NCBI GenBank assembly: GCA_016806645.1 | Contig: JACSYO010002128.1 | Span: forward strand, 4,093,434 to 4,157,433 | Source: Ophiodon elongatus | Lineage: Eukaryota; Chordata; Actinopteri; Perciformes; Hexagrammidae | DNA length: 64,000 nucleotides | Reading direction: 5' to 3' | Shown here: piece by piece, positions 46,261 to 59,974 of the stretch | Numbering within the stretch: the first letter of the stretch is position 1 | Layout: the number at the start of each line of letters is the position of its first letter | The notes under the pieces: model-generated | What the model was told of the DNA's origin: nothing | Seen by the model: only the letters and a program-made list of their open reading frames with translations | Databases searched by the model: none | Position numbers and translations under genes: made by a program

Positions 46261-47640
46261 ATCATTAGGGTGATTTTCGCAGACTTTAAAAAGAAAAAAA
46301 AAGAAGAAGACATTGTAGGGCTATTTGTACAGAATGTGTAGTAGAGACGAAGCTGGCTCAAAGGTGTCAGGCAGCACTGTAGCTGCTGCATGGCAGCCAG
46401 ACTGAAGAGCAGACAAGCTCCTTTTCTTCGTCTTGGATGCCAAGGAGCCAAAGAACAGAGGGGCAAATGTTTAAACCCCCTGACTCAGTCGGCGAAATCA
46501 CAGATCAGAGCCGAGTGATCTGGGGATGGAGGGGCAAAATAGAATATGGAATGATGTTTAGGGGGATGGGTGCGTGTTAGAGGGGAGAAGATGTAGAAAA
46601 CATGGAAGACCCCCCCCCCCCCCAACTCCACCACACACACACACCCCTTCCATCTTTCCAATGAGCCCCCCACCCCCTAAACAAACTCACACACATGCTG
46701 AAAGATGAATGTCCAACAAATGGAGGCAAGAGGCGAGCGAGGGCCCCATGTGAGAGGTGTATTGTGCAGCCGTAGCCTCCATCCCCCCGTTGGAGGCCAG
46801 TAATCAAGGGGGCCCAGTCGGCAGGGCCAGGGGGGTCGGGGGTGGAACGGGGCAGTGGCGGCTGAGGAGGAGGCAGTTGCTGTCTCACTAGGATGTTATT
46901 TATTGGCCTACTTTGACTCTCCTGCTGCCTCCTGCACTCCCTGTCACTCCCATTGATCTTGTCCTGATCCGCCCCCCCCCCCCTCCTGGATGGCTCTGCA
47001 GACTCTCCTCTTCCTCCGCCTCCTCCTCCTCTCTTTCTCTCATGATGTACATTGTGTGAAAAGCTTTCTGCTCCTGGTGTGATGTCCAGAGGAAACTGAG
47101 AAAGTGCTTTCGCATCACTTTAGACCATTTGACTCCAGGCGATGTGTATGTTTAGGGTCATTAAAGGTAAGTCATTATTTACATAGCATGCATTGCCTCT
47201 AGCTTTGTCATGGGATAAGCTGCATTTGCTCTGCACACACAGTGTGTGTTAAACACAAGAGTGAGTGTAGGATGCAGAAGTCATAACCATAACATGTTGG
47301 GCAGCAATAGTGGTATCTGACATCTGGTCAAAAAAAGTGGAAATATGGGTTGCACGCCAAGGATGAGCAGTTACAGTCCAGCAGGGGACCTTTGTTGCGT
47401 CTCTCTGTAAACATGATGTAAATAAGCAACCTACCACTTATCTCCAGGAATGTATGTGACTTTGTGCAACACAGCACAGTTTTCACAGCACTATAATCTT
47501 GGAGGCAACGGACATACAGAAGAGGAATAATATAATATATAAGACATTTTCCCACAGCAGAAAAAAAATGTGTCAAGCAATTTGTTTGTTTCCCGTGGGT
47601 CTTACCATGTGGCTGTAATGGCGCAATTGTATTGTTTACA
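46261..47640. other. Intergenic with poly-C tracts, no gene seen
   Basis: Holds a 14-base C run (46610-46623) next to a short CA run and a second C run (46972-46983). Between them, 46700-46910 is a GC-rich, non-repetitive block with a homeodomain-like GTAATCA core that could be conserved non-coding sequence. The minus-strand open frames here are low-complexity artefacts of the C-rich strand. Confidence 0.4.
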
Positions 47641-47649
47641 ATGTTCACC

Positions 47650-47855
47650 ATTTAGATTCGTTCTTAGAGTACATTAGCATGCTAACATTTGCTAACGAAA
47701 GAACTCAGAATGTATCCTTTAGTAATTGTGGATTTTGTACTAATCCATTAATTGTATATAGAGATATTTTAAATGATGGATAAGTGCAAGACAAAAGTCA
47801 GGTAACCACCTAAGTTGATCGGATTCATCCTCTGGGAACAATGAATGTTATTTGG
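47650..47855 (+). repeat. Dispersed teleost repeat, copy 2 (partial, + orientation)
   Basis: Shares TTAGCATGCTAACATTTGCT with copy 1 and then jumps to the 3' part of the family (AAAAGTCAGGTAACCACCTA, GGATTCATCCTCTGGGAACA), so its middle is deleted relative to the family. Confidence 0.6.
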
Positions 47856-48765
47856 TAAAATGGCAAAATAAAACAAAAAAAAACACACTCACAGTATAGT
47901 TTGAATACAACCAACAAACCATAGTAGAACTTGGGGCTTGGCCTACAAAGAAGCATCAGCTTTACACCTCCCTACATCCTATAAAGGTTCTCAATTTCCA
48001 TTTAATTTCAAATACATATACAGTTGAACAAGTGAAATCACAACTTATTGTCTAGACATTTTGTTTTATGTGCATCTTGTTTGGAAAGAGTAGGATGAAG
48101 CTGGGCTGTACAACTTTTCCAGGAACTTTCCCAGCTCCATTGTGACAGTTTGAACAAGGCCTCCATGGGAAATAGATTTTCAGTACAGATTTACTAAAAA
48201 GTGCACTTAATGCCATTACTTTTATTGCACTATATCCTGCACACAAACATGGGAATCCAAGCAGGTTTCCTGCGTGTGGTTTATCTTTGTTCTATCTGAA
48301 TGTGCTTGGTACATGATAGATCTTTCTTGTGGAATGCTGGGCAACGCCTGGAATGTCCCGACCATGATAGGAAACATGTGTGTTAGATGAGACGGTTGGT
48401 TGGTGGAAGATAATGGAATTCACTGTCACATGTATGCCTTGGGGGGCAGTCAGACATCTCAGGTGCACCATATGGACAATTCAGCTAACTTTGCTCCATA
48501 ATCCACCTAAAACCTCTCGCAGTGTGCGCTCGTCTGTGAAAATGTCACAGGGTGTGTGCTGTGTATAGTACACCTACCTCAACCGACAGTATACATACTT
48601 ATATGCACCAACTACACACATTCCAGCCATAAATACTCATGAAATAGCAGCACTGAGTCTGAGCAATACAGAAGAACAGGGCTAACAACAGTGTTGTTAT
48701 CAACAGATCCAACCTGGACAGCTACTGGCCCGAGGAGGCAGATTAAGAACTATACATTTTTTCCA
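47856..48765. other. Intergenic, no gene seen
   Basis: Unique-looking, AT-rich sequence between two copies of the same dispersed repeat. No coding exons, RNA gene or motif cluster was recognised. Confidence 0.4.
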
Positions 48766-48769
48766 AACA

Positions 48770-49200
48770 TGTGTGATCCCCAGAGGATGAATCCCAATGA
48801 CTTTGGTGAACCCCTGTTTTTTTTTTCCTAGCACCACTGTGAGGTTTACTTTTTTTCTTTTATGTCTTGACAAATATTGAATGGATTATCATGAACTATG
48901 GTGCACACATTTATCACCTTCAGGGTAAATTGTAATAACTTTGGTGATCACTCAAATTTTCCGTTTACGTTTGACCTCTCTCATTGACCTCCATGACCAA
49001 ATACCTGCAAAACTAACGGCATTCCCATCAGCCTCAGCTTTACTTTGTGTATGTGCTAATCATCAAATGTTAGCATGTTAACATGCTAAGCTATGTTACC
49101 GTACATTGTCAACATTATACATTATATCATAGCATTTTGCTGAAAACTCTGCTGTTATAAGCTGCAGCCTCACAGAGCTGCTACAGGCCAGTAGCCAGCA
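48770..49200 (-). repeat. Dispersed teleost repeat, copy 3 (- orientation)
   Basis: Reverse-complement copy of the same family: CCCAGAGGATGAATCCCAAT at the start is the reversed 3' part, and AAATGTTAGCATGTTAACAT followed by TGCAGCCTCACAGAGC at the end is the reversed 5' part. It retains interior parts missing from copy 2. Confidence 0.65.
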
Positions 49201-49204
49201 TAGC

Positions 49205-50101
49205 AATTACTGTGCTGCATCAAGCATAAATTGCAAGCAATGATGACCATTATATCCTAACGTGTGCAGCTCATACTCATGTAATTAATACTTTTAAACT
49301 CCTGTGTGCTACATTCAAATCAATACACATTAACTTCACAGCAGAGGCCCTTTTGAGTTCGACTATGCATGGTATTATAGCTGATCCATAATGCGCTCGA
49401 TCACCCATGGCTGCTGTGTGTGGCAGAGTCTGCAATGCTATGTGCAGGAGCTGCTGCGTTGCCCACAACTTCCAGCCTGCGAGCACGTCGATAACGAGCA
49501 GCAGCCTCTCTGACAGAATCGTTTACTGCCTGGAGGGCTTGGAGACGAAAGTGGAGTGTGCATGCCTGCCTCTAACCTACTTAAACCTCACGCTGTACAA
49601 ATGGAAGTGTTGATATGCAACATGAGATGTCCTGATGGATTCCTGCCTGCAAGTAGACTGACCAGAATACATGTGTGAGAATGATGCGAGAGGAAGTAGC
49701 CCACTGATGGTGGCCCTGTGTGTGTTTGCTTTATTCGTTGCTTATGCAAGAATGTGTGATTAGAGGCATACTTGTGCAAATTATACATTGTGTTCGTCTA
49801 AAATATTGGTCAAAATGAGGATCCAAGTAAATTCTTCTCCGTTTTAATTGCAGTGTAGAATGATAAAGAACAGCGTGGAGGTTTCTGTGAGAGGGAAGGC
49901 CTGGGTGTGTGCTCCTGCTGTCAGCTGAGGAGCTATAGCATAGTTTCAGTGACTCAAGTTGGCTCACTAATTCTATTTGCCTCTCAGAGGAACCTCCCCC
50001 AAACCTCTCACACACATTTTTAGAGAGCTTTGTTGAGCGAGTCGGGGAAGATAGGGGGTCGGTACTCCCAGCTCCCACTGAGTCTGGACAAGACACATAA
50101 A

Positions 50102-50134
<33 letters not shown>

Positions 50135-51920
50135 CACACAAATACTGCTATGTCAGGAAGCGATGGGGTCTAGTGTCTGGGTCAGGGGCCTCTTCTCTCG
50201 CATTAAAGGTTGGAAGGGGGAAAGTAAAGAAGGAGGAGGTCTAGGAGAACAGAAAAGAAAAGGGGGGGTGACTCTTTAGTGTACCTACATTCAGCAATGC
50301 ACACTTTTTAACTCTTCTATATCTTTATTATTTTTGGGAACTTTCTATATGTATTGCTTGTTGTCCCTGTGTCTGCGTTGGTTTCCTCCTGGTACTCCCT
50401 TTCCTCTCACAGGGGTTTGGGTTTTGGGCTGTTGGTTGGACAAAATCAGCAATTTCAGCAAGACATCAATCACCTTGTGCATCTGTGAAATTGGGTTTTT
50501 AAATTAAATAAATGTAATATTTTATATTCTAACAAAAACCCTGAAGGATATTTTGGTGCCTCCTAATATGAACTCATCAACAAATTTGTGAACCAAATGT
50601 ATTATATCTTCAGTTATAAACATGTTTCATTGACCTTCATCGGGTAATATCCTTCTTTGGTCAGTGAGCTCCTCTAAATATATATATATATATATATATA
50701 TTAAACTTTCTGTACCTGTCACACACAAGGAAGAGCAAACGTTAGCATTACTTAACTAGCTAAATCCGATAAAATATATTAGCAAGAGTTGACATTTCAA
50801 ATTCAAACAGATTTTTTCTACCTCTGTTTTAAATTAAGGGTTAATGAAAGGTTTTTTTGAAAGGGTTATATTTTAGGTAGTCCGTAAATGAACCTTTTCA
50901 ATTTCCCTTCTTGCGGGGTTTTCCCTTCACTCATTATACAGCCAGAAAACACAATTAACATAACCAAGGGCACAAAGTTAGCCTATAATAAACAATAAGT
51001 GAAAAACAACATAGTTACCACTTTCTTCCAAAAGTCATAGAAAACAGGACATTTCCACAAACATTTTCAATGCAATAGTTTTCATGTACCTGTGTGTCCA
51101 GACAGCCTCCTTCAGACTGCTGTAAGAGGCTGCTGACCTCAGCCACAGAGCCAGACACCAGCTGGGGACCAGGCCTGGGCTCAGAGGAGAGCAGCTACCC
51201 GGCCATGAAGTTACAGAGGGAGGCTGGGCTGACAAAGCCACCACCCAATAGACCGGCTCCTCCAAAACCACTGAGTGGAAAGACTCGGGGGAGAAGTGGA
51301 GCCAATTGGGGGAGGTGAAAAGAGGAGGCTCTGAACAAGGAGTGAATCATATTTTTAAAAAATCATCAGCTGCCGTACGACGAGACTTTAGAGCGGCTTC
51401 TCTCCTCAGGCTTTGAGACTCCTCAACTCATCCTCCACTGTAAAGAATTGTTGTTTTTTTCCTTTTTATTTTCTTGTGTCGCATACGGGGGAGCACAACT
51501 TGCACTTTGTTAGAGCGACTACGAATGAACCTTGAATTAGTGAACAAGCAAATGTAAATATATGATTAAATATTTATAAGCCAGGACCACGAGAGTCCTT
51601 TGGGTGGATCATGCATGTGGGTTTGTGCATGCATTTGCTTCATCAAAGAGATATGAGGAGACAGAAAGATAGAACGGTTTGACATTTTACTTGCGAACGT
51701 GTGCATACATGGCTATGTTGGTATTTACAAGATAACGTATAAATCTCGCTCCACAGCACTGACACAAAGAATAAAGATTTTAACAATGGGACATTTAATC
51801 ATGTGCCCACAGACTGCCACTGAAAAAGACATTTGCAAAAAAGCTCCTGGGAAAAAATCTTTGGATGTCACATTGTAAGTTCTGAGTATACATATTTATG
51901 TATGATATTCTGGAGGTGAC
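49205..51920. other. Intergenic with CA and AT microsatellites
   Basis: No gene seen. A (CA)15 tract lies at 50103-50132 and an alternating TA tract at 50678-50701. The small open frames on both strands show no domain, signal peptide or splice-linked continuation. Confidence 0.45.
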
Positions 51921-51929
51921 TTGCATGGT

Positions 51930-52170
51930 TGAGAACATGTGAGAGGTGTTAACCAGTTCCAGTGCCTGCTGACGCCACCTCAAAAGAGCATCATTAATTA
52001 ACATGCCATTATCAGAGCTGAATGCTGGCTCGGGGAGATTAATGCTGCAAGGAGCTGCTAGTGGATTAAAGGTCACATCCTGTGTGTTAATCACCCAGCA
52101 CCCCTGACCCCTGGAAGGAAACACAGTAGAATGGGCACATTATTGCCACCTGACTGGGCACCAATCATTA
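51930..52170. promoter_or_regulatory. Candidate conserved non-coding element
   Basis: Non-repetitive block dense in developmental transcription-factor words: ATTAATTAA (51993-52001) and GATTAATGC homeodomain-type cores, a nuclear-receptor half-site AAAGGTCA (52068-52075), and a further TTAATCA. The composition contrasts with the flanks. This is a judgement from texture only, since I cannot align other genomes. Confidence 0.3.
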
Positions 52171-55100
52171 CCGGGATCAAAATGAGGACTGTTCCTTTCA
52201 GCAGACACAAACAGTGAGTGGGTGGGATAGAGAGGAAGTTTTTAGCAAAAATAATGACAAGAAAGAGATAAAACTGCAAAATGGAGATAGAGATCAACAT
52301 GATAATTAATGTAAGGCACTTGAAATGATGGCGTTGCTACACTTCGTAGTTTAAAATGATTGCAAAGGTCGCTGAGTGCAAAGCCACCCATATAGTTGTT
52401 GTCAAGTTACACACTAGTACAGAGACAGGAGCAGAGGATATCATTGTCATTGAGCTTTCAAACAAAACAGTCAACATGCATCCCACACAAGCTTTTCAGA
52501 AATACAGTGTATTGTTTGCCTTCTTTACAGTCTCCTCTCCGTCTCTTACGGACATAAACACACAAAGACCCTCTACAAATCTGTTACTAACATTACATTC
52601 TTGGTGCAAAAAGCCTTGAGGACTTTCCAAGGTTGATGGCTTCATTTCTGGGTGTTCAAGAAAAAACACTTGCAGGCTGGATCGTAGCTATTATATATCA
52701 TATTTCTGTAGCCCACACACACCTCCCACTGTCCCACATCTGAGAAGAATCTCTCAGATCGGATGTGACTCACTGGCTTTGGCAGTCGAAGGCTAAATTC
52801 TTTTTCTGTTACCCTCTTACAATGACTACTCAGCTCTTTTTACTGCCTTTATGTATTTTTTCTCTCGTAGTCAAACACAATAGACTCTGATGTGTGTTGT
52901 TGTCGTAGAAGACCACACCGTTTTACAGGAATTTACATACTGTCGAAATAAGGTTTGTATTATGCTCACATGAACGCCATCTGACAGCTGTGGTAGTTTA
53001 TTTCACATAAATCTGTGGCACACCATCTCGAGATTTTCTGAGCATTCACAAGAGCATGCCAGAAGTCGCTTCTGAAAACACACTTCAAGTGTTGTTGGTT
53101 CTGTGCAGGAGGACAGAAGGCCAGGTCAGAGGGGGGAAAAAGGAGCATACACTGTGATTGCTCAGGGAGCGTTGTAGATGCTTACAGTGCGGCCTCTATT
53201 CTCAGAGGACTCTGTTTTCCTGCGTCAACGCTTTCCAGGATGCAGGCGCTTGGTTCACTACTTGTTTGATGGGTTATTTTCCCTCCTTCCCGTCTGAGAA
53301 GGGTTGTGTACATTTTGACCTTGGTGTCAGCAGAGCCAGACAGAAGCTGCTGAATAGGATATCTCCCTCTTCCTCAAGGACGTATACAGCGACACGCTCC
53401 TTTGTGTTTGCTTTGTGTATTTAGAGTAAAGACTAGAGACTAAAAATAGAGCTAAAATGAGAGTGAATATTGGACTTACATCCACCTGGAGGCCAGACAC
53501 GGCACTCAAAATGAATGTTAATGTCGCTCCATATCTGTTCAATAGCGACTATGTACTAACAAGTTCACCATATCCATTTATAGAACAAAGTGACAACATA
53601 TCACCGTTGTGTTTACAGCTTGTTTCTGCTGCCACAAAGTGACCAAAAGCTCAGTTATTGTAGGCGTTATAACCAAGATACATTCCTATATATTGATTTT
53701 TAGACTAGTTTTTATATTAATTCATTAGTGTGAAATTAATGTTAGTTATAGCACCTCGAATATCACTGTTGTTCTTTTAGATCCGTTTGACAATAGGATA
53801 TTTGACATCTTATTTCCATTCTGTAGAACAGCCCAGTAACATCTGAGTGTATGTCTAGAAATGTATTTATCATATTTTCGGTTCTTTGTTTCTGACCAAA
53901 ATAAATGATAAGTGCTTATCTGAGTCACCTACAGGTGGGAGTGGAACTATTATATGTATTAGGTGTAATCAGATTGTCTGTTTGTTGAAAGGCACGGCTG
54001 AGCTCTCGGAATGCCCCCACTAAGGCTCACTATGTTGCCTCATAACACAGAGGAGATAGCCATATATGACGTAGCACAGTGTAGAGGCTTAACTTTGAAG
54101 AGAGAGACTCAGTTGACTTAATTTCCCTCTCTATAAAGCTAAAATGACTGTACTTTCTCAGTCCAAACTTTCCCCTAGGGCATATCTGGATTTCTGATCG
54201 AAGCAGTGAAATCCTCAATTACATGATCATGGTCTAACATTTGAATAGCTGACACTGGAGCAGTTGGGGAAAAAATGGGGACTCAGAAATAAAGAGTGAT
54301 TGACAAGGGTTTCATTCTGTGTCTTTCTGAGGCATGTTTGAGTGTCGAGCTTCCTCCTTTCAGCCGTGCTGCTGAAAAGCCTTTCCCTCAGGGTGTCTCT
54401 TACTCAACCCTGACACAGACACTGACTACCTTGTGATCTCACTAGAAAAAGCACATGAAAGATCATTCTCAAACCCACACACACACACACACACGCACAC
54501 ACGCACACACACACACACACACACACAGAGAGGGAGTGTGTGACAGAGATTACGCCAATCACAGTATCTGCTATTGCACTCTGTTCTTATCTCTGTACTG
54601 TTATCAGCTCCCTGTAGACCATAAGCTCTGTTGACATTTCACCTCATTTCTGGTGTATAATACTTCCAAGGCCATATTATCTTCATCACAAGCCTCGTTT
54701 GAATTCTGCTACTCTCTGTTACATCAAAGAACAATTTCCTGCACCTTCATTATTTCAGTCTCTCCGGGATCATTTAAATCATTGCTCTGTTTATAGTACA
54801 TCATGAGCTCAGGCATGTGTACACCTTGACTGTTCTAGTTTATTGACAACATTTCTCATGAATCAGGTGACACTTATCTCTGTGTGTTGACACTCTCATT
54901 TATGATAGGGCCCTGCATCAACTGACTCCGAGAACATACGCTTATCTTTTCACCATCCACTCACAGAATAAGAATAAAGACACTGTGTCCATGTCGGAAA
55001 CGGCAAAGGCATCAATTTCAGTTGCTTGTAAGATGCATGTGCATGTGAGTTTGAGTTGCTACAATATGTTGAGTATGTGCTGTGCTGTATGTTGAGCTAC

Positions 55101-56640
55101 CCCCCTACACATCTCAGCCTAAAGCAACCCATCCCCCAACGGAGACATTTTTGCTCTCTATGTGTGACTACATTAGGCCAGCTTCCTCTCCCCAACTGAG
55201 TGAGCCTTCTGAGCCAGTCCCTGGGGTGGGTGTCGGTGTGGAAAGCAGGCCTTTTTCCCTGTCCATGGGATGTTATTGATGAGGTGAGGTAATGGATCTC
55301 CCCGCTGTGCTCACAGGGACACTGAGGATAAATCAGACAGTGGGTAAGACCCAACCAGCCATTCCACCTCTTTCCAGACTCAACTTCCATTTCATTAGCT
55401 TTATTTATGGGGGTTCTGCACTCTTCTGAACCCCTCCCCTTTCAATCCTCCCAGTGAAAACACCACTATTCTTCTCCTTCCTCCCTTATATAGTGCTATG
55501 GCAACCCATATACATCCCTTTCCTCCTTTCCTCCTTTTTTCTTGGAAAACCTAGTATTCTCCCACACATCTTATTCCCCGTTTATGGGGAAGTGACGATG
55601 TGAGCAGCCTGGGAACCTACAGCCCGTTATCATGTGATGGACAAAGGGCTGGATAGATAATGTTGTGCTCTGAAGTGGGGAAGGACTCAGCACTGACTGG
55701 GATTTTAACATTAGACGCAGCAGTGAAAGTTCATCCAGCTCAGCACTTCCTGCAGAGTCGTATTTAAGTTGGCTGAGCAGCTGCAATTCACCTCTGGGCT
55801 TATGGCTCAGCCACTTAGCGAGAAAAATGCAGCCAAAACTGGCCTCGTCCTTGAGGGAAGAGAAAAGAATGCCTTATGTCTCCTTGCTGGAAAGAAGTTG
55901 AACTCTTATCTTAACCATGGGTTAAAATGTCTTCTCTTTTTTTTTTTGCCACAGATGGTGTCTATTATTGGTAGGCAGACTTTCTGCTTGAAAAAGGTAA
56001 ACAAGCTATCACGTCACTACCACATCCAAGCCAACAGAATACCACTTTGATTCCTTTTAGCTCTTTCTTCACTATGTCATTTCATCCGTAAAATGCATCA
56101 GTGTTATCACTGCTAGTGCTGTCTGTAGATGCTGTGACACGCTATCAGAGACCAAATATCAAGTGAGACTTGCTATATAATATTTCTGATAAAAGCCTAA
56201 TCAATGCCAAAATGTGTTCCATGTGTGAAGGCAATTGTATATGCATAATATATGCTGTATGATGTCTCTGTATCTAATTTATTTAATGTACTGAAGCCTG
56301 GATTAGACATGGAAGCCAGTGATTCATACTCTCCTTGCATGCTTTTTCCATTAGAAAGAGACAGGAATGTTTTTTTTTGTTCATTTAATGGTGAACATTG
56401 ATGTCATGACAGTCATGCAAGAACATGTCCATACAAGGTCCACTCTAGTTTACTCTGCATGAATCCATGCAACCTAACAGATGGTTGACTGAGCTAAGCT
56501 CCAGCGATGCTGTGCTACTGCCAGTTTCATTACAGGGGTTCACTTGGACATGCGAAAAAGTGTGACTATGTCTGTCACGCCCACGGCAGCCAGTAATACC
56601 GAAAAAAGTCAGGCACAATTTGCCCCATGAAAACAGAGAA
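52171..56640. other. Intergenic, no gene seen; CA microsatellite
   Basis: The main structure is an interrupted CA tract at 54476-54527 (about 25 units with two G interruptions). No exon, RNA gene or recognised transposon. The open frames at 55097-55390 and 55769-56050 have no supporting features. Confidence 0.45.
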
Positions 56641-56654
56641 CACATGACATCATG

Positions 56655-57062
56655 AGATGGTAGGTAGGTAGGTAGATAGGTAGATAGGTAGATAGGTAGG
56701 TAGGTAAGTAGGTAGGTAGATAGATAGGTAGGTAGGTAGGTAGGTAGGTAGGTAGGTAGGTAGATAGGTAGGTAGGTAGGTAAGTAGGTAGGTAGATAGA
56801 TAGGTAGGTAGGTAGGTAGGTAGGTAGGTAGGTAGGTAGGTAGGTAGGTAGGTAGGTAGATAGATATGTAGATAGATAGGTAGGTAGGTAGGTAGGTAGG
56901 TAGGTAGATAGGTAGGTAGGTAGATAGATAGGTAGGTAGATAGATAGATAGGTAGGTAGATAGATAGATAGGTAGGTAGGTAGATAGATAGGTAGGTAGG
57001 TAGATAGGTAGGTAGGTAGGTAGTAGGTAGGTAGATAGATACATAGACAGATGGATAGATAG
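56655..57062. repeat. GGTA/GATA tetranucleotide array, about 400 bp
   Basis: About 100 units of mixed TAGG and TAGA (GATA/GGTA), with occasional AAGT and single-base slips. The two unit types alternate in blocks, with a longer higher-order pattern repeated near 56697-56720 and 56777-56800. The reverse strand gives a false 199-residue open frame of YLPTYLS-type repeats. Confidence 0.95.
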
Positions 57063-59610
57063 AAAGAGAAAAAATATAAGATATAGGATATAAGAAAGAC
57101 TTAGATATTATGTCTCAACAGTAACATTTACTCTACATATGATCTTGATAAAGGGAAGGAAAGGGAGAAAAAAAAGAGAGAAATGTGTGTGCTGGCAGTC
57201 GGCCAGGTGTGGACAGACTCAGGAAGTTAAGCTGGAATTCCAACAATGCAGGCAGTAGTTAGACTCTTCAGTGAGATGCTGCCATTTCGGCTCTCAGTGC
57301 CGACTTTGTTGTGGCGAGGAGGAGGCAGTTAAGTGAAGTCTTGTGGGAGAGAATACATTTCAGCCCTGACTATGCATTGTAAACCTAGACTGATTTGTGA
57401 ATGATACAAGGGAAATACTGTCAAGGTTGAGCGGATAAAAAAGAAAATAGAAATCCTCTCTTGCTTGCTGTCTTTCCCTCTGCCCCTGATATCTACAGAG
57501 AAAGATCATTTTCCCAGGCTGTTTGACTCGAGCCCAGTCGTGACAATAATGAATGCCAGCAATGTGGCAAGATGAATTATGTCTCAGCTAAAAATGTACA
57601 TCACAGCCAAAGGAAGAACTTGACATGTAATTATACCAGCGTTATAAATAGCAACCTTTGCCAAATAGCATCCATTACCTTCATCTAAAAATCACATTAA
57701 AAATGAAACACATGATTTCAGTTAGAGATATTTCATGTTCATGATGGTATGTTTCTGATTTAATTGTACTTGAATCCAATTAGTTTAAGTCTAACTGAAC
57801 ACGCCTTAAGTACTAACCCTGAAGACAATAGAAAACTGAGAATGAGTGTAATAACGTGTTTATAATCAGCTACAGTTTGAGTAGATGGCACCAGCAAAGG
57901 AGTATTTGAATTTGTAGTGGTTTACTCATAATTAGCTTTTTGTTTTAGACCTAACTCTACACTGACCTCCCTGATGGTGCAGTTTAGCCCCACATTGTTT
58001 ACTTTCTTGTTTGTTAATTTCTTTTGATTTATGTATTAAATGTATAATTTACTCCATCCCTCCCTTTTTGTGATCTACATTTAGGCCTTCTATTAAAACT
58101 CACTTGTTGAGTTTATTAGTTCATGCACGGTCAATAAAATCTATATTTTCGGTATAGTAGTCTCTGGCTCCGGTTTATTCTGGGTCTTGTGCATTGAATA
58201 TCACCGGGTCACAATTGGTACATATTGCAATTTGTAATCAAAGCTGATGATTCACAAAGGGGAGCTCCATTAATCTGATAGACTGCGTCTTTTAAGATTG
58301 CTGTTTTGACGAGGATTTGCCCTCCAGCCTCCTCTCTGTTTCTAAAGAATTAGCGGTTGTTCATCTTTTCTTTCAGAACCTTAATGACAGTCTGCAGTAC
58401 ATCTATAAACTGATAGTCTTTGAAATCTCTGATGTCTACTTAGCTGGTGCAGTCACTCTTAGTGCTGCCTTTCATGTGGACTCTGGATCCATTGAAACAA
58501 TCCTCTCCAGTTCTTTTTAATAACGTGAAGAGGAGACACCTCAGGTGTTTTCCTCCAAAGTGGGCTCCAAATGTATTTTTGCAATCATGAAAAGTCCTTT
58601 GTTCGGGTATCATGTATTTTAGGATCTCTAGAAGGTTCACCTGGCCGTTTGGGCTTTGTCTGATGCTCCATTTAACTCTACAGGGGTTCTGGCTGCAGAT
58701 GAAACATAGCTGTTGACATCAAAACTGGCGAGTGAGAAACATTTGTGCTTTATCAGTGAGCTGACAAATTGGGCATTGCGGAGATGGGGGATAGATTATT
58801 CCGACATGCGCCTTGGTCCAGAAAGCCCAGCTGAAATAAACAACTCTCTTTCCTGCTCTGTGATGGCTGGATGAAGAGATGACGGTTAGACTGATGGTTA
58901 AAAGGGGTCTCCCAAACCACAGAGCAGAAAGAAAAACACAGGGAAGTAAAACAATCCCATCTGACATCATAACGAAGGCTGCAGCTGAAAGTTAGGTCAA
59001 GATATAGCCTGCCTGAAATGTGCCAGATTGCCAACACCTTGTCCAAATGGAATGACATAATACAAAATCAAAAGTATACAACGTAAAATGGAGTGAAACT
59101 AATTACCTGAGCTTGCCAAAACCAAGATTACATAGCAGCAGGTTTCTTTCGTAAATGATTGACTTAAATACTTTAAAATTAAATATTTTGTGTGACTGAA
59201 ATAGCTGCAGTGTGGGTGGTGGTTTTAGAAGCAGTATAGCTGTGAAGCAGACAAAAGATGTTTCAGACCATTTAGAGGGAACTGGCTTCAGCGGAGCCAT
59301 CAACTATGTACACAGCATGGGATGTTGTGAACTCCCAAATACTATCCTTCAATGTTAAGTTGCTGTATTCACAGCTTGTACTTCTCCACGGGCATCAAGC
59401 AGCACAGATGTAGACTTCCTGGAGTGTCAACGCTTGAACTGACCCCTCTTAAAACCTCTGAGTTCTGACTGGAGCTTTAAGGGAGAGGGAATAGAGAGGG
59501 GTTTGTCCTCATAGAGACAGGGACAATCAAAGCTGTTGATAAAATGACAATATGTGCCAACAATATGTTTGAGCAGCAAGGATGTAGTGATGTATCCAGG
59601 CGATGGTAAA
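57063..59610. other. Intergenic with a candidate conserved segment
   Basis: No gene seen. The block 57490-57690 is non-repetitive and includes ACAATAATGAATGCC, ATGTAATTATACC and TTTGCCAAATAGC, words typical of vertebrate enhancers (homeodomain and NFI-like). 58740-58990 has a similar texture. Neither can be confirmed without comparison to other fish. Confidence 0.35.
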
Positions 59611-59613
59611 CCA

Positions 59614-59659
59614 AGATAGAGAGAGAGATAGAGAGAGAGAGATAGAGAGAGATAGAGAT

Positions 59660-59692
<33 letters not shown>
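59614..59692. repeat. GA/GATA microsatellite
   Basis: Imperfect GA tract with interspersed GATA units, about 79 bp, roughly 0.4 kb upstream of a CpG-rich promoter. Confidence 0.9.
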
Positions 59693-59974
59693 TAACTTAT
59701 ATTTGTTACATGTATCTATCATACATGTAGTTGTTTTGTGGAGTGCTAGAAATAAGCCGACATCTTGATGGTGATGAAAGCAAAATATAGCTATATATTT
59801 GTAAAGAAATACAATGTCCGTAGATAAGCAATTAGGTAGTGTAAAATGTTTACTATATCAAATCATATACATACACTTACATAAATCCATAAAGAAACGT
59901 GAACATGTCTCTATGGGATGTAGTAGGCTAGTGCAGAGCCAACGAGAAAGAGGAACGGTGTAAAAAAACTACTT

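Noticed and set aside
46577..47118. Minus-strand proline- and glutamate-rich open frames
   Set aside because: They arise from poly-C and GGA-rich strands; no gene structure.
56445..57044. Minus-strand 199-residue open frame of YLPTYLS repeats
   Set aside because: It is the translation of the GATA/GGTA array, with no independent coding signal.
56655..57062. Regular repeats that might suggest a CRISPR array
   Set aside because: Four-base units with no unique spacers; a eukaryotic microsatellite.
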